NCBI GenBank assembly: GCA_963700045.1
Contig: CAVOWK010000025.1
Coordinates: 1-64,000, forward strand
DNA: 64,000 bases
From: RPQJ01 sp963700045
GTDB lineage: Bacteria; Pseudomonadota; Gammaproteobacteria; Steroidobacterales; Steroidobacteraceae
Direction of reading: 5' to 3'
Below, piece by piece: positions 52,900 to 61,963 of the stretch (positions are counted from its first letter, which is position 1; every line of letters begins with the position of its first letter). The position numbers were made by a program, and so were the translations under genes. The notes under the pieces are model-generated. The model was not told where the DNA came from. It made no database searches and was given only the letters and a program-made list of their open reading frames with translations.

Positions 52900-54036
52900 T
52901 CAGGGCTGGACCTGGTTGATGACTACGTCGAGGTCTTCGCTGCCGCCTTTCTTCTGCACCGCGCGGCCGATGAGGTCGCCGCTGGCAGTGACTGCCGTGC
53001 CGCCGTAGGCGACACGAGCGACGATCTCGACGTCGTTGACCGACGTCAGGTCGCGTCCTGCGATCATCGTGTTGGCGTCGCTCAGGACCACCACCGCCGG
53101 CAGGTCGTCCGTCGTGATGCGCGTTGCCGCGATCGGCGGGCCCGGAATGCCGGGCTCGCGGGCAGCGACAAACAGCGTGGCACCAGGCTTCACCTTGTCG
53201 GCGAGCGACGGATCGACTTTCACGCTGACGCGAATCGTGCGTCCCGCGGGGGCAGCATCGCCTCCCATGCCGCCGCTCATGGGCCCTGCGCCCATGCCAC
53301 CGCCTGCGGCCGCCATGGCCGGGCCAGCAGCGCCCGCGCCGGCAGGAACGTCGACGCCGAGTTCCTTGAGCTGGGCCGTGATCACGTCACGGATCTCGGG
53401 GGGCGGGTTGGCCTCGAGTAGCTTCGTCCAGTTCTTCTTTGCCGTCTCGTTGTCTCCCGCACGGACGGCGATGACACCCTGGTACCAGAGCGCTTTCTGG
53501 TTGCTCGCATCTGCCGCGAGCGCATCGTCGATGATCGCCCTGGCACGCGGCTGCACGGCTGGGTCATCGGTCAGTACGAGCGCCTCCGCGAGGTCGAGTT
53601 GCAGGTCGATGTCTTTCTGCGGTGCGAGCGCGTTGGCCTTTTCGTAGGATTCCGCGGCTTTCGCAGCGTTACCGCCCACCAGGTAGGTGCGGCCGAGCAT
53701 GCGCCAGCCTTCGCGATCGTTCGGGTCCCGCGCGAGCCGTGCCTCGAGCGAGGCAGTCACCGCGTTCATCGAACCGGCTGCGCCCATTTCGCCGTGGCCT
53801 GCGGGCACCGGCTCCGTCGCCATCGGGTTGTCCCAGGGGAAGTTGTTCAACTTCGCGTACAGGCCAATGGCACCCAGGCCCACGGCGACCGCGAGCGCAA
53901 ACGCCAGGGGCGCGGCTTTCGGCGTGGCCGGCTCGCCCTTTGCCGCAGCCGGCTGCGGTCGCAGCAGCGGATAGATCACGAGCGCAATGGCCACGATCAC
54001 CATCAGCGCGACGACGACGAGGAATGCAGACGACAT
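52900..54036 (-). CDS. ccmI: Cytochrome c maturation protein CcmI
   Basis: 378 residues. Two helices near the N-terminus (LVVVALMVIVAIALVIYPLL; LAFALAVAVGLGAIGLYAKL), then TPR repeats (residues about 85-190; GWRMLGRTYLVGGNAAKAAE) that hold apocytochrome c, a Gly/Ala/Met-rich linker, and a C-terminal domain (IRVSVKVDPSLADKVKPGAT) typical of long CcmI/CycH proteins. It starts at the ATG at 54036, overlapping ccmH by one base (TGATG). Confidence 0.9.
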   Translation of the reverse strand: MSSAFLVVVALMVIVAIALVIYPLLRPQPAAAKGEPATPKAAPLAFALAVAVGLGAIGLYAKLNNFPWDNPMATEPVPAGHGEMGAAGSMNAVTASLEARLARDPNDREGWRMLGRTYLVGGNAAKAAESYEKANALAPQKDIDLQLDLAEALVLTDDPAVQPRARAIIDDALAADASNQKALWYQGVIAVRAGDNETAKKNWTKLLEANPPPEIRDVITAQLKELGVDVPAGAGAAGPAMAAAGGGMGAGPMSGGMGGDAAPAGRTIRVSVKVDPSLADKVKPGATLFVAAREPGIPGPPIAATRITTDDLPAVVVLSDANTMIAGRDLTSVNDVEIVARVAYGGTAVTASGDLIGRAVQKKGGSEDLDVVINQVQP

Positions 54037-54485
54037 CACGATTGTCCAGCCTCCGGGCCGTCCGTATCCGCCTGCGCTGCCTGCTTGCGGATGATGCGGA
54101 GCCCTACGAACGTTCCAAGGAGCAGCAGCAGCACGGGAGCTGCCCACAGCAGGTAATTGACCGGCGTCATGCGCGGCTTGTACAGCACGAAGTCACCGTA
54201 ACGATCGACCATGAAGGTGCGGATCTCGTCGTCCGTCTTGCCGGCGGCGATCATCTCGCGGACTTCGCGCCGCAGGTCCTGGGCCAGCGTGGCATTCGAG
54301 TCCGCGATGGTCTGGTTCTGGCACACGAGGCAACGCAACTCGCGGCCGATCATCTCGTAGCGCGCCTGCAGGGCCGGGTCGTCGAAAGCACGCTCGGTGT
54401 CGATGGCGAGCGCCGGAACCGCGCAGCCGACCAGCAGTGCCATGAGCACGGCGCGGGCGAAATGCGAATAGTGCAGCAACGTCAT
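54036..54485 (-). CDS. ccmH: Cytochrome c maturation protein CcmH
   Basis: 149 residues: signal peptide, the redox motif LRCLVCQNQTIADSNA (CxxC that reduces apocytochrome), the RYGDFVLYKPRMTP signature and one C-terminal helix. It acts on the periplasmic side with CcmG and CcmI/F. I start at the ATG at 54485, 5 bp after ccmG; the frame extends to 54557 inside ccmG. Confidence 0.94.
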   Translation of the reverse strand: MTLLHYSHFARAVLMALLVGCAVPALAIDTERAFDDPALQARYEMIGRELRCLVCQNQTIADSNATLAQDLRREVREMIAAGKTDDEIRTFMVDRYGDFVLYKPRMTPVNYLLWAAPVLLLLLGTFVGLRIIRKQAAQADTDGPEAGQS

Positions 54486-54490
54486 GGCGT

Positions 54491-55036
54491 TCAGCCCCCG
54501 GCCGGCGCGGTGCCGGCGTTGGCCGCCTGGATGCGCGGCAGGAATTCTTTTGTCCACACTTCCATGGTCATGGGCGCGATGTGCTTGAACAGCACCTTGC
54601 CGTCCGGTCCGATCAGGAAAGTCTCCGGGGCGCCGTAGACGCCCCAGTCGATCGCCACACGGCCTTCAGGATCGGAGGCGACGACTGAGTAGGGGTTGCC
54701 CAGCGTGCGCAGCCATTGCTGCGCCGCGGCCCTGTCGTCCTTCCAGTCAAGCCCGACCAGCGGTACCGCGCCGGTGCGCGCAATCGCCATCAGCGTTTCG
54801 TGTTCCTGGCGGCAACCGCCGCACCACGTGCCCCACACGTTCAATACCCAGGTCTTGCCGGCCAGTTCCTTCGAAGCGACCGGATAGTCGGGGTCGTGCA
54901 GGCTTGGCAGCGTGAACTCCGGTGCCTGCTTGCCGATCAGCGGCGAAGGCACGTAGGACGGATCGCGCTGCAGGCCCACGAACAGGAACACACCGAGCAG
55001 CATGGCCAGTGCGAGTGGTACGCCGAACTTGAGCAT
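54491..55036 (-). CDS. ccmG: Thiol:disulfide oxidoreductase CcmG/DsbE
   Basis: 181 residues: an N-terminal anchor (LALAMLLGVFLFVGLQ), a thioredoxin fold with active site WGTWCGGCRQEH, and the DsbE motif IDWGVYGAPETFLIGPDG. It keeps cytochrome c heme-binding cysteines reduced in the periplasm. It lies 19 bp downstream of ccmF and 5 bp before ccmH. Confidence 0.95.
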   Translation of the reverse strand: MLKFGVPLALAMLLGVFLFVGLQRDPSYVPSPLIGKQAPEFTLPSLHDPDYPVASKELAGKTWVLNVWGTWCGGCRQEHETLMAIARTGAVPLVGLDWKDDRAAAQQWLRTLGNPYSVVASDPEGRVAIDWGVYGAPETFLIGPDGKVLFKHIAPMTMEVWTKEFLPRIQAANAGTAPAGG

Positions 55037-55054
55037 GTCGAATGTCCCGGAAGG

Positions 55055-57015
55055 TCAGGTGGCTTTCGCCGTTTTACCCAGGCCGACCTTCGCGTCGGCC
55101 TCGGACTTGCGCGTGCGGTAACGGCGATCTGTGATCGCGATGAATCCGCCAATGGCCATCACCAGCGCCCCGAACCAGATGAAGCGGACCATCGGCTTGT
55201 ACTGCACTCGCACGCTCCAGGCGTTGGCGCCCAGGTCGTCGCCCATGGCGATGAACAGGTCGCGGTTCCAGTTCACTGCGATGCCGGCTTCAGTCATCGG
55301 CATGGTGCGCACGCGGTAGACGCGCTTCTGCGGATTGAGCTTGGCGATGACCTTGTCGCCCTCGGTGATCGTGAAGTGCGCCTGCGTCGCGTCGTAATTG
55401 GGGCCGGCCACCTGCTCGAGGCCGTCGAAGCTGAACTTGTAGCCTTGCAGCTCGACGGACTGGCCGGGACTGAGCGCGATGTCCTTCTCGATGCGATAGG
55501 TCTGCACCACGGTGACGCCGATGCAGAACATCGCGACGCCGATGTGCGCGACGGTCATGCCAAGCACGCCCCGCGACAGCGACTGCTTCTTGCGCAGACG
55601 CTGGAATGGCTCGTACAGAGACGACAGGATCACCCAGAACGCCGCCGTGAGGCCGACCGACGCCATGAAATTGAAGCCGCCATAGGCAAGGACAGGAATG
55701 GCCACGCCCGCGACGGTCGCGATGGCGAGCATGGTGGCCAGCGCCTTTTTCTTTTCTTCGAGCTTGGCGTGCTTCCAGGCCGCATGCATGCCGACCGCGA
55801 GCAGCGCCATCAACGGCAGCGTCGGGATCAGGAACACGACGTTGAAGTACGGCGGTCCGACCGAGATCTTGCCCATGTTGAGCGCGTCGAGGAACAGCGG
55901 GTACAGCGTGCCGATCAGGATCAGCGCCGTGGTCACGAGCAGCAGCATGTTGTTGAACAGCAGGAAAGACTCGCGCGAGACCACGTCGAAGCCGCCCTTG
56001 CCGCGCAGCGCGGGACCGCGCCATGCGTAGAGCGCCAGCGAGCCGCCGACGCAGAGGCCGAGGAACGCAAGGATGAAGATGCCGCGGCTCGGGTCGCTGG
56101 CGAATGCGTGCACCGACACCAGCACGCCCGAACGCACCAGGAACGTGCCGAGCAGGCTCAGCGAGAACGCGATGATGGCCAGCAGCAGCGTCCAGCTCTT
56201 GAAGAGCCCGCGCTTTTCGGTGACGGCCAGCGAATGGATCAGCGCCGTGCCGACCAGCCAGGGCATGAACGAGGCATTTTCGACCGGGTCCCAGAACCAC
56301 CAGCCGCCCCAGCCGAGTTCGTAGTACGCCCACCAGCTGCCAAGCGCGATGCCGCACGTGAGCATCATCCAGGCGAACGGTCGTCCACGGGCGCGTCCAG
56401 CGCGCCCACTTTTCGTCGAGCTTGCCCTCGAGCAGCGCGGCAACCGCGAATGCGAACGCCACGGAGAAGCCGACGTAGCCGAGATAGAGCATCGGCGGAT
56501 GCACTGCCAGTGCAAAATCCTGCAGCAACGGATTCAGGTCATGACCGTCCTGCGCGGCTGGCACCAGGCGCTCGAACGGGTTCGAGGTGAACAGGATGAA
56601 ACCCTGGAACCCGATGCTGATGAAGCCGAGCACGCCGAGCACGCGCGCGGCGAACGTTTCCGGCAGGTTCTTGCTGAAGACGGCGACGGCGATCGACCAC
56701 GCCGAAAGCGAAAGCGCCCACAACAGCAGCGAACCTTCGTGCGCGCCCCACACCGCGGAGAAACGGTAGAACGTCGGCAGCGCCGAGTTGGAGTTGTTCG
56801 CGACGTACAGGACTGAGAAGTCGTTCTCGTAGAACGCATAGGCCAGCACTGCGAACGACAGCGCGACGAACACGAACTGCCCTGCCACCGCAGGGCGTGC
56901 CGCCGCCATCCAGCGGCGGTTGCCGAATCGCGGGTCCGGCGAGGCCGAAGAAGGCCTGCGCGCAGGACAACAGCAGCGCGAGGATCAGCGCAAACAAACC
57001 AAGTTCGACGACCAT
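55055..57015 (-). CDS. ccmF: Heme lyase CcmF, two frameshifts
   Basis: Large membrane protein that attaches heme to apocytochrome c. Three frames are needed: MVVELGLFALILALLLSCAQ to GLAGPA; then RRWMAAARPAVAGQFVFVAL through the LHPPMLYLGYVGFSVAFAF-type core; then FAWMMLTCGIALGSWWAYYE with the heme motif WGGWWFWDPVENASF and on to the C-terminus. The breaks lie near 56927 and 56378. Removing one base at each gives 653 codons, the usual CcmF length. It is intact in content but unreadable as it stands. Confidence 0.88.
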
Positions 57016-57057
57016 GCGGTGGATGCTCCGATGCGGGCTAGTGTCGGTCGCTGGCGA

Positions 57058-57537
57058 TCAAGTGCTGCCGGGAGCCGGCGCAGCGGCCGCCGGCGCGCCG
57101 GCCGCTGAATTCGCAGCGTCCATGTGTGGCTTCAGGCTGTCTGCCACTTCGGGCGGCATGTAGTTCTCGTCGTGCTTGGCCAGGACCTCTTCGGCGACGA
57201 AGCGGTTGCCGTCCATCCTGCCGCGCGCGATGACTCCCTGCCCCTCGCGGAACAGGTCGGGCAGGACACCCGTGTAGCTCACCGGAACCTTCTGCGCATA
57301 GTCGGTCAGGATGAAATTGACTTCCATGCTGCCCGGCTTGCGCGTGAGGCTGCCATTCTCCACCAGGCCGCCGACGCGGATGGACCTGGAATCCGGCGCT
57401 TCGCCGGCGTGCACCTGCGTTGGGCTGTAGTAATAGAGCAGGTTCTGGTTGAAGGCCTTCAGTGCAAAGGCAGTGGCGATGCCGACGCCGGCCACGATGG
57501 CGACGACGGTGACCATGCGCTTCTGTCGCGGTGTCAT
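57058..57537 (-). CDS. ccmE: Heme chaperone CcmE
   Basis: 159 residues. An N-terminal anchor (VVAIVAGVGIATAFAL) and an OB-fold beta-barrel. The heme-binding His122 with Tyr126 lies in AKHDENYMPPEV. It carries heme from CcmC to CcmF in the periplasm. The start overlaps the ccmD stop as ATGA. Confidence 0.95.
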   Translation of the reverse strand: MTPRQKRMVTVVAIVAGVGIATAFALKAFNQNLLYYYSPTQVHAGEAPDSRSIRVGGLVENGSLTRKPGSMEVNFILTDYAQKVPVSYTGVLPDLFREGQGVIARGRMDGNRFVAEEVLAKHDENYMPPEVADSLKPHMDAANSAAGAPAAAAPAPGST

Positions 57538-57707
57538 GAGGATCTCTCCAGGGCAAGTTCATTGCGCCGCCTGGCGGCGATCTGGGCTTCGGCTTCAGAG
57601 CGGCGGGCTGCCCACCAGTTCCAGAGCAGGATCAGGGCCGTCAGGCCGTAGGAGGTCCACACGTAGCCCGCGTAACCTCCCATCTCAAAAAACTTCTGTA
57701 AGTCCAT
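57534..57707 (-). CDS. ccmD: Heme exporter small subunit CcmD
   Basis: 57 residues, MDLQKFFEMGGYAGYVWTSY followed by one helix (GLTALILLWNWWAARRSE) and a charged helical tail. The position between ccmC (2 bp gap) and ccmE (4-bp overlap), the FFxMGGYAxYVW start and the single helix identify it as CcmD, which links CcmE to the CcmABC release complex. Confidence 0.92.
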   Translation of the reverse strand: MDLQKFFEMGGYAGYVWTSYGLTALILLWNWWAARRSEAEAQIAARRRNELALERSS

Positions 57708-57709
57708 GA

Positions 57710-58441
57710 TTATGCTGCTTCTTTAAGCCAGTTTGCATTGCGTTCGCGGCGCAGGATCTCGCCACGCAAGCGGCGGGACACGGCCCAGCCGAAATACAGC
57801 TGGAAGCCGGCGATCATCAGGAACAACGGAATCAGCATCGCGAGGTCGATCGACGGCTTGTCGAACTTGGTCACGCTTGCCGGCTGGTGCAGCGTAGACC
57901 ACCAATTGACCGAGTAGTGGATGATCGGCACGTTGATCACGCCGACCAGCGCCAGCACGGCGCTAGCCCGGTCCGCCCGCTGAGGATCGTCGAACGAGGC
58001 CCGCAGCGCCATGTAGCCAAGGTACAGGAACAGCAGCAGCAGCTCGGAAGTGAGACGGGCATCCCAGACCCACCAGGTCCCCCACATCGGCTTGCCCCAG
58101 ATCGAGCCAGTCGCCAGTGCCAGGAACGTGAACGAGGCGCCGATGGGTGCACAGGCCGCCGCGGCCGCGTGCGCCAGCTTGATGCGCCAGACCAGGCCGA
58201 CGCCGGCCGCTACTGCCATCACGACATACGTGAACATCGACATCCAGGCGCTCGGCGCATGGACGTAAAGGATGCGGAAGCCGTCACCCTGCTGGTAGTC
58301 AGCCGGCGCCTTCACCAGGCCCCACCAGGTGGCCAGCAGGATCAGTGCCAGCGACGCCCAGCCAAACCATGGAGCCAGGCTGCCCAGGATGCGATAGGCG
58401 TGCGGCGGCGATGCGAGCTTATGGAACCAGGTCCACGACAT
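57710..58441 (-). CDS. ccmC: Heme exporter protein CcmC
   Basis: 243 residues, about six helices. Heme-handling Trp-rich motif WGTWWVWDARLTSELLLLF and the flanking histidines (YVHAPSAWMSMF; VPIIHYSVNWWSTLH) are present. It loads heme onto CcmE. Spaced 58 bp from ccmB and 2 bp from ccmD. Confidence 0.95.
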   Translation of the reverse strand: MSWTWFHKLASPPHAYRILGSLAPWFGWASLALILLATWWGLVKAPADYQQGDGFRILYVHAPSAWMSMFTYVVMAVAAGVGLVWRIKLAHAAAAACAPIGASFTFLALATGSIWGKPMWGTWWVWDARLTSELLLLFLYLGYMALRASFDDPQRADRASAVLALVGVINVPIIHYSVNWWSTLHQPASVTKFDKPSIDLAMLIPLFLMIAGFQLYFGWAVSRRLRGEILRRERNANWLKEAA

Positions 58442-58499
58442 GTTGTTCCTCTTGACCGGTCAGCGTGCGTTGCGTTCAGTGGATTGCGTCAAATACCTG

Positions 58500-59192
58500 T
58501 CAATTCTCGACGCTGATGCGGATCGCCGCAGACATTGCGAGCGGTCCGAGACTCAGCGCCATGAAGAAGATCGCCGCCAGCAGCTGCAGCGGACCGGCCG
58601 GGGAATCCCCGTCCATCTGCATGGACACCGCGCGGGAACCGAAGATCAACAGCGGCATGGCGAGCGGCAGCACCAGCAGCGACAGCAGCACGCTGCCCCT
58701 GCGCACGCCCACGGTGAGCGCCGCGCCGATGCCGCCAAGGATGCTGAGCGTCCCGGTGCCGAGCAGCAGCGAAAACATCAGGACGCCCCAGACGCTGGTC
58801 GGCAGACCCAGGCCCGTGCCGACGATCGGCGACATGATCACCAGCGGCAGGCCCGTCAGCACCCAGTGAGCCGCGACTTTGGCCAGCAGCAGGTACCCGA
58901 GGGGCTGGCCGGAGAGTACCCATTGTTCCGTCGTGCCGTCCTCGACGTCGGCCCGGAACAGGGCTTCGAGCGCGAGCAGCGAGGCCAGCAGCGCCGCGAC
59001 CCAGACCACGCCACCGCCGATCTCACGCAGCGCCGATAGGTCCGGCGTGGTGGCGAGTGGGAACATCGTCGTGACGACCACGTAGAAGATGAGCGGTTGT
59101 GCCACTTCATCCCAGCGGCGCCAGGCCAGCGTCATGTCGCGCTGGAAGACGAGCCTGGCCGCAGCGAGCGTCGGTGTGCGCACGGCGGTCAT
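58500..59192 (-). CDS. ccmB: Heme exporter protein CcmB
   Basis: 230 residues with six helices. FQRDMTLAWRRWDEVAQPLI, FYVVVTTMFPLA and GVVWVAALLASLLALEALFR followed by DVEDGTTEQWVLSGQPL fit CcmB, the permease of the CcmAB ABC transporter that releases holo-CcmE. Start ATG at 59192 overlaps the ccmA stop as ATGA. Confidence 0.93.
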   Translation of the reverse strand: MTAVRTPTLAAARLVFQRDMTLAWRRWDEVAQPLIFYVVVTTMFPLATTPDLSALREIGGGVVWVAALLASLLALEALFRADVEDGTTEQWVLSGQPLGYLLLAKVAAHWVLTGLPLVIMSPIVGTGLGLPTSVWGVLMFSLLLGTGTLSILGGIGAALTVGVRRGSVLLSLLVLPLAMPLLIFGSRAVSMQMDGDSPAGPLQLLAAIFFMALSLGPLAMSAAIRISVEN

Positions 59193-59821
59193 GGCTCGAG
59201 TTCCAGGCGTCGCAGGCACGGTGCGTCGTCGAGCAGCCGCTGGTGGGCAGCTGCAATGGCCAGGCCGCCGTGCTCCACGTGGTCGACGATCAGTTCTTCA
59301 ACCAGGCGAATGCCGGCGGTGTCGAGGTTCGTCACGGGTTCGTCGAGAATCCAGAGGGCCGCATCAGCAAGCAGCAGGCGTGCCAGCGCCAGGCGGCGCT
59401 TCTGGCCAGCCGACAGCGAGCGGGCCGGCAGGTCGCCCCGGGACAGGATGCCGACGCGATCGAGGGTCGCATCGATCGTCTGCGCCGTGAGCGTCGTACG
59501 CAGGCCAGCGAGGAACTTGAGGTTCTCGCGGGCCGTCAGGTCGCCCTTCAGGGAATTGAGGTGGCCGAGGTGACCCAGCTCGAAATTGAATTCGTCGCGG
59601 CGGCCACGGACCGACTGCCCGCGCCACAAGAGCTCGCCGGTTTCGGCAGGCAGCAGGCCGCAGATCACTCGCAGCAACGTCGTCTTGCCGACGCCGTTGG
59701 GGCCCGTGACCTTGAGAAACTCGCCGGGGCGTACTGAGAAAGACACGTCGCGCAGGATGTGCCGGTCGCCTCGCCACGCATTGATTTCGCGGGCCTCGAA
59801 CACGGCCCCGTCGAATGTCAT
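59189..59821 (-). CDS. ccmA: Heme exporter ATPase CcmA
   Basis: 210-residue ABC ATPase. Walker A GPNGVGKTTLLRV, signature ARSLSAGQKRRLALARLLL, Walker B ALWILDEPVTNLD and the H-loop AAAHQ are all present. It powers release of heme-loaded CcmE. First gene of the ccm operon; the start ATG at 59821 fits family length and the upstream in-frame extension is not protein-like. A 112-bp gap to the carboxylase gene upstream may hold the ccm promoter. Confidence 0.94.
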   Translation of the reverse strand: MTFDGAVFEAREINAWRGDRHILRDVSFSVRPGEFLKVTGPNGVGKTTLLRVICGLLPAETGELLWRGQSVRGRRDEFNFELGHLGHLNSLKGDLTARENLKFLAGLRTTLTAQTIDATLDRVGILSRGDLPARSLSAGQKRRLALARLLLADAALWILDEPVTNLDTAGIRLVEELIVDHVEHGGLAIAAAHQRLLDDAPCLRRLELEP

Positions 59822-59933
59822 CAAGCCTCCGCGCGATGTGCCTGTTTTCGCGCCCCGATCGAATGTTACAGGGTCGCGATTCGGCGCGAAGTCTAGCAAA
59901 ACAGACTCATTCCAAGGTCGGGGATTGCCGCAG

Positions 59934-61955
59934 TCATTCTGCGGGTTCCAGCCGGACGAGATCTGTCCCTTCTTCGACCCTTTGACCCTTCTGCACCTTG
60001 ACTTCGACGACATTTGCAGCCCATGGGGCCGTGAGCGAGTGCTCCATCTTCATGGCTTCGAGCACGAGCAGCACCGCACCCTGCTCCACCTTCTGGCCGA
60101 CCTGCACGCGCACGTCGAGGACGTGTCCGGGCATCGGCGCGCGGAAATGTCCTTCGTGCTCCGCCGAAACGCGATGCTCCGCCCCGGTGTCCTCGACGAA
60201 ATCGAAGCGCAGGCAGTGCCGGCGCACGCTCAGGCGCCCGTGATCCAGTTCGACACGCGCTCGCACGGGGTGACCGTCGATGTAGCCCTCGAGTACCTCG
60301 CTCGCGGGGCGTCGCAACGTGACCCGGTGCGGCTTGCCGTCGAGGACGACGGCCAGACCCTCGGGCTCACGTTGGAACGAGAGCCAGTGCTGCAGCGGCC
60401 TGGATTCAGCAATCGAGGCGGGCATGCCGTTCGCGTCGAGCCGCAAGGCGACCCGCACGCTTGCCGGGCCGTTCAGACGGAAACCCGTGGCTGCTTCCCA
60501 TGGACTGGCTGCGTAATGGGCCGCCCCGAGTTCGTCACCCGGCAGCGACTGCAATCGAGCCGCCGCTGCAATCAGCCAGGCTGCGTGGATCTCGTGCGGG
60601 TCAACGCCCGGCGCCAGCGACGGATCGGTTTCGAGCAGGCGCGTGCTGACGTCGCCCGCTCGCACGGCAGGTGCGCCGAGGATCTGCCAGAGGAAGCGCG
60701 CATTGGTGCGTACGCCTTCGACTTCGGTGGCTTCCAGCGCGTGCTGCAGTTTTTCGATCGCCGTCGCGCGATCGGGTGCCCAGACGATCAGCTTCGCAAT
60801 CATCGGGTCGTAGTGGATCGTGACTTCGTCACCCTCCTCCACGCCCGCATCGACGCGCACGTCCTGTGTTGCGACGGGAAAGCGCAGGCGCGACAGGCGT
60901 CCCGTTGACGGCAGGAAGCCGCGTTCCGGATCCTCCGCGTACAGCCGCGCCTCGACCGCATGGCCGCGGCGCGGAATTGCCGCCTGGTCGAGCGGCAATC
61001 GTTCGCCCGAAGCGACACGCAGCTGCCATTCGACGAGGTCGAGCCCGGTGATCATTTCGGTGACCGGATGCTCGACCTGCAAGCGCGTGTTCATCTCGAG
61101 GAAATAGAACTCGGCGCCGTCGAACAGGAACTCGACCGTGCCGGCGCCGCGATATCCGACCGCCTTGGCCGCCGCCACCGCCGCTGCGCCCATCGCGGCG
61201 CGCGTCGTGTCGTTCAGGCCAGGGGCCGGGGCCTCCTCGATGACTTTCTGATGGCGGCGCTGCAAGGAGCAGTCGCGCTCGTGCAGGTGCACGGCGTTGC
61301 CGTGCGCGTCGGCGAAGACCTGGATCTCGACATGCCGGCCCTTTTCGACGAAGCGCTCGAGCAGCACGCGATCGTCGCCAAAGGACTTGGCGGCTTCACG
61401 GCGCGCACCGGCGAGAGCTTCGGCGAATTCGGCCGCGGCGCGCACGATGCGCATGCCTTTGCCACCGCCGCCCGCCGTTGGCTTGATCAACAGCGGATAC
61501 TTCAGCGTCTTCGTCGCGGCAAGCAACTTTGCATCGGACTGATCGTCATCGTCGTAGCCCGGCAGCACGGGCACGCCGGCGGCGGCCATCAGTCGACGTG
61601 CCTCGCTCTTCGAACCCATGCGATCGATCGATGACGCGGGCGGACCGATGAACACGATGCCGGCCGTTTCGCAGGCGCGGGCGAAGTCGGCGTTCTCGGA
61701 AAGGAAGCCATATCCGGGATGAATCGACTCGCAGCCATGCTGCCGCGCCACGGCGAGCAGCTTGTCGCCGTCCAGATAGCTTTCGCGGGCGGCGGCAGGG
61801 CCGATGCAGACGGCCTCGTCAGCCATCCGCACGTGCAGCGCGCCGCGGTCGGCTTCCGAATACACGGCGACGGTGCGCAGGCCCAGCCGCCGCGCGGTGC
61901 GAATGACGCGGCAGGCGATCTCGCCGCGGTTGGCGATCAGGACGCTCTTGAGCAT
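59934..61955 (-). CDS. mccA: Methylcrotonyl-CoA carboxylase-type biotin subunit (alpha)
   Basis: 673 residues. Biotin carboxylase part: KSVLIANRGEIACRVIRTAR, the ATP-binding KPTAGGGGKGMRIV and EMNTRLQVEHPVTEMITGLD. C-terminal biotinyl domain with the attachment lysine in EAMKMEHS. Length matches MCC alpha (leucine breakdown); geranyl-CoA or other acyl-CoA carboxylases have the same plan. It follows the beta gene by 8 bp. The start ATG at 61955 is at the usual KSVLIANRG position. Confidence 0.9.
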   Translation of the reverse strand: MLKSVLIANRGEIACRVIRTARRLGLRTVAVYSEADRGALHVRMADEAVCIGPAAARESYLDGDKLLAVARQHGCESIHPGYGFLSENADFARACETAGIVFIGPPASSIDRMGSKSEARRLMAAAGVPVLPGYDDDDQSDAKLLAATKTLKYPLLIKPTAGGGGKGMRIVRAAAEFAEALAGARREAAKSFGDDRVLLERFVEKGRHVEIQVFADAHGNAVHLHERDCSLQRRHQKVIEEAPAPGLNDTTRAAMGAAAVAAAKAVGYRGAGTVEFLFDGAEFYFLEMNTRLQVEHPVTEMITGLDLVEWQLRVASGERLPLDQAAIPRRGHAVEARLYAEDPERGFLPSTGRLSRLRFPVATQDVRVDAGVEEGDEVTIHYDPMIAKLIVWAPDRATAIEKLQHALEATEVEGVRTNARFLWQILGAPAVRAGDVSTRLLETDPSLAPGVDPHEIHAAWLIAAAARLQSLPGDELGAAHYAASPWEAATGFRLNGPASVRVALRLDANGMPASIAESRPLQHWLSFQREPEGLAVVLDGKPHRVTLRRPASEVLEGYIDGHPVRARVELDHGRLSVRRHCLRFDFVEDTGAEHRVSAEHEGHFRAPMPGHVLDVRVQVGQKVEQGAVLLVLEAMKMEHSLTAPWAANVVEVKVQKGQRVEEGTDLVRLEPAE

Positions 61956-61963
61956 GGCTTGCC

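Noticed and set aside
55290..56909. Second half of a CcmF frame read as a distinct long protein
   Set aside because: Only the first 170 or so residues are CcmF; the rest is Arg/His-rich out-of-frame sequence after the break near 56378.
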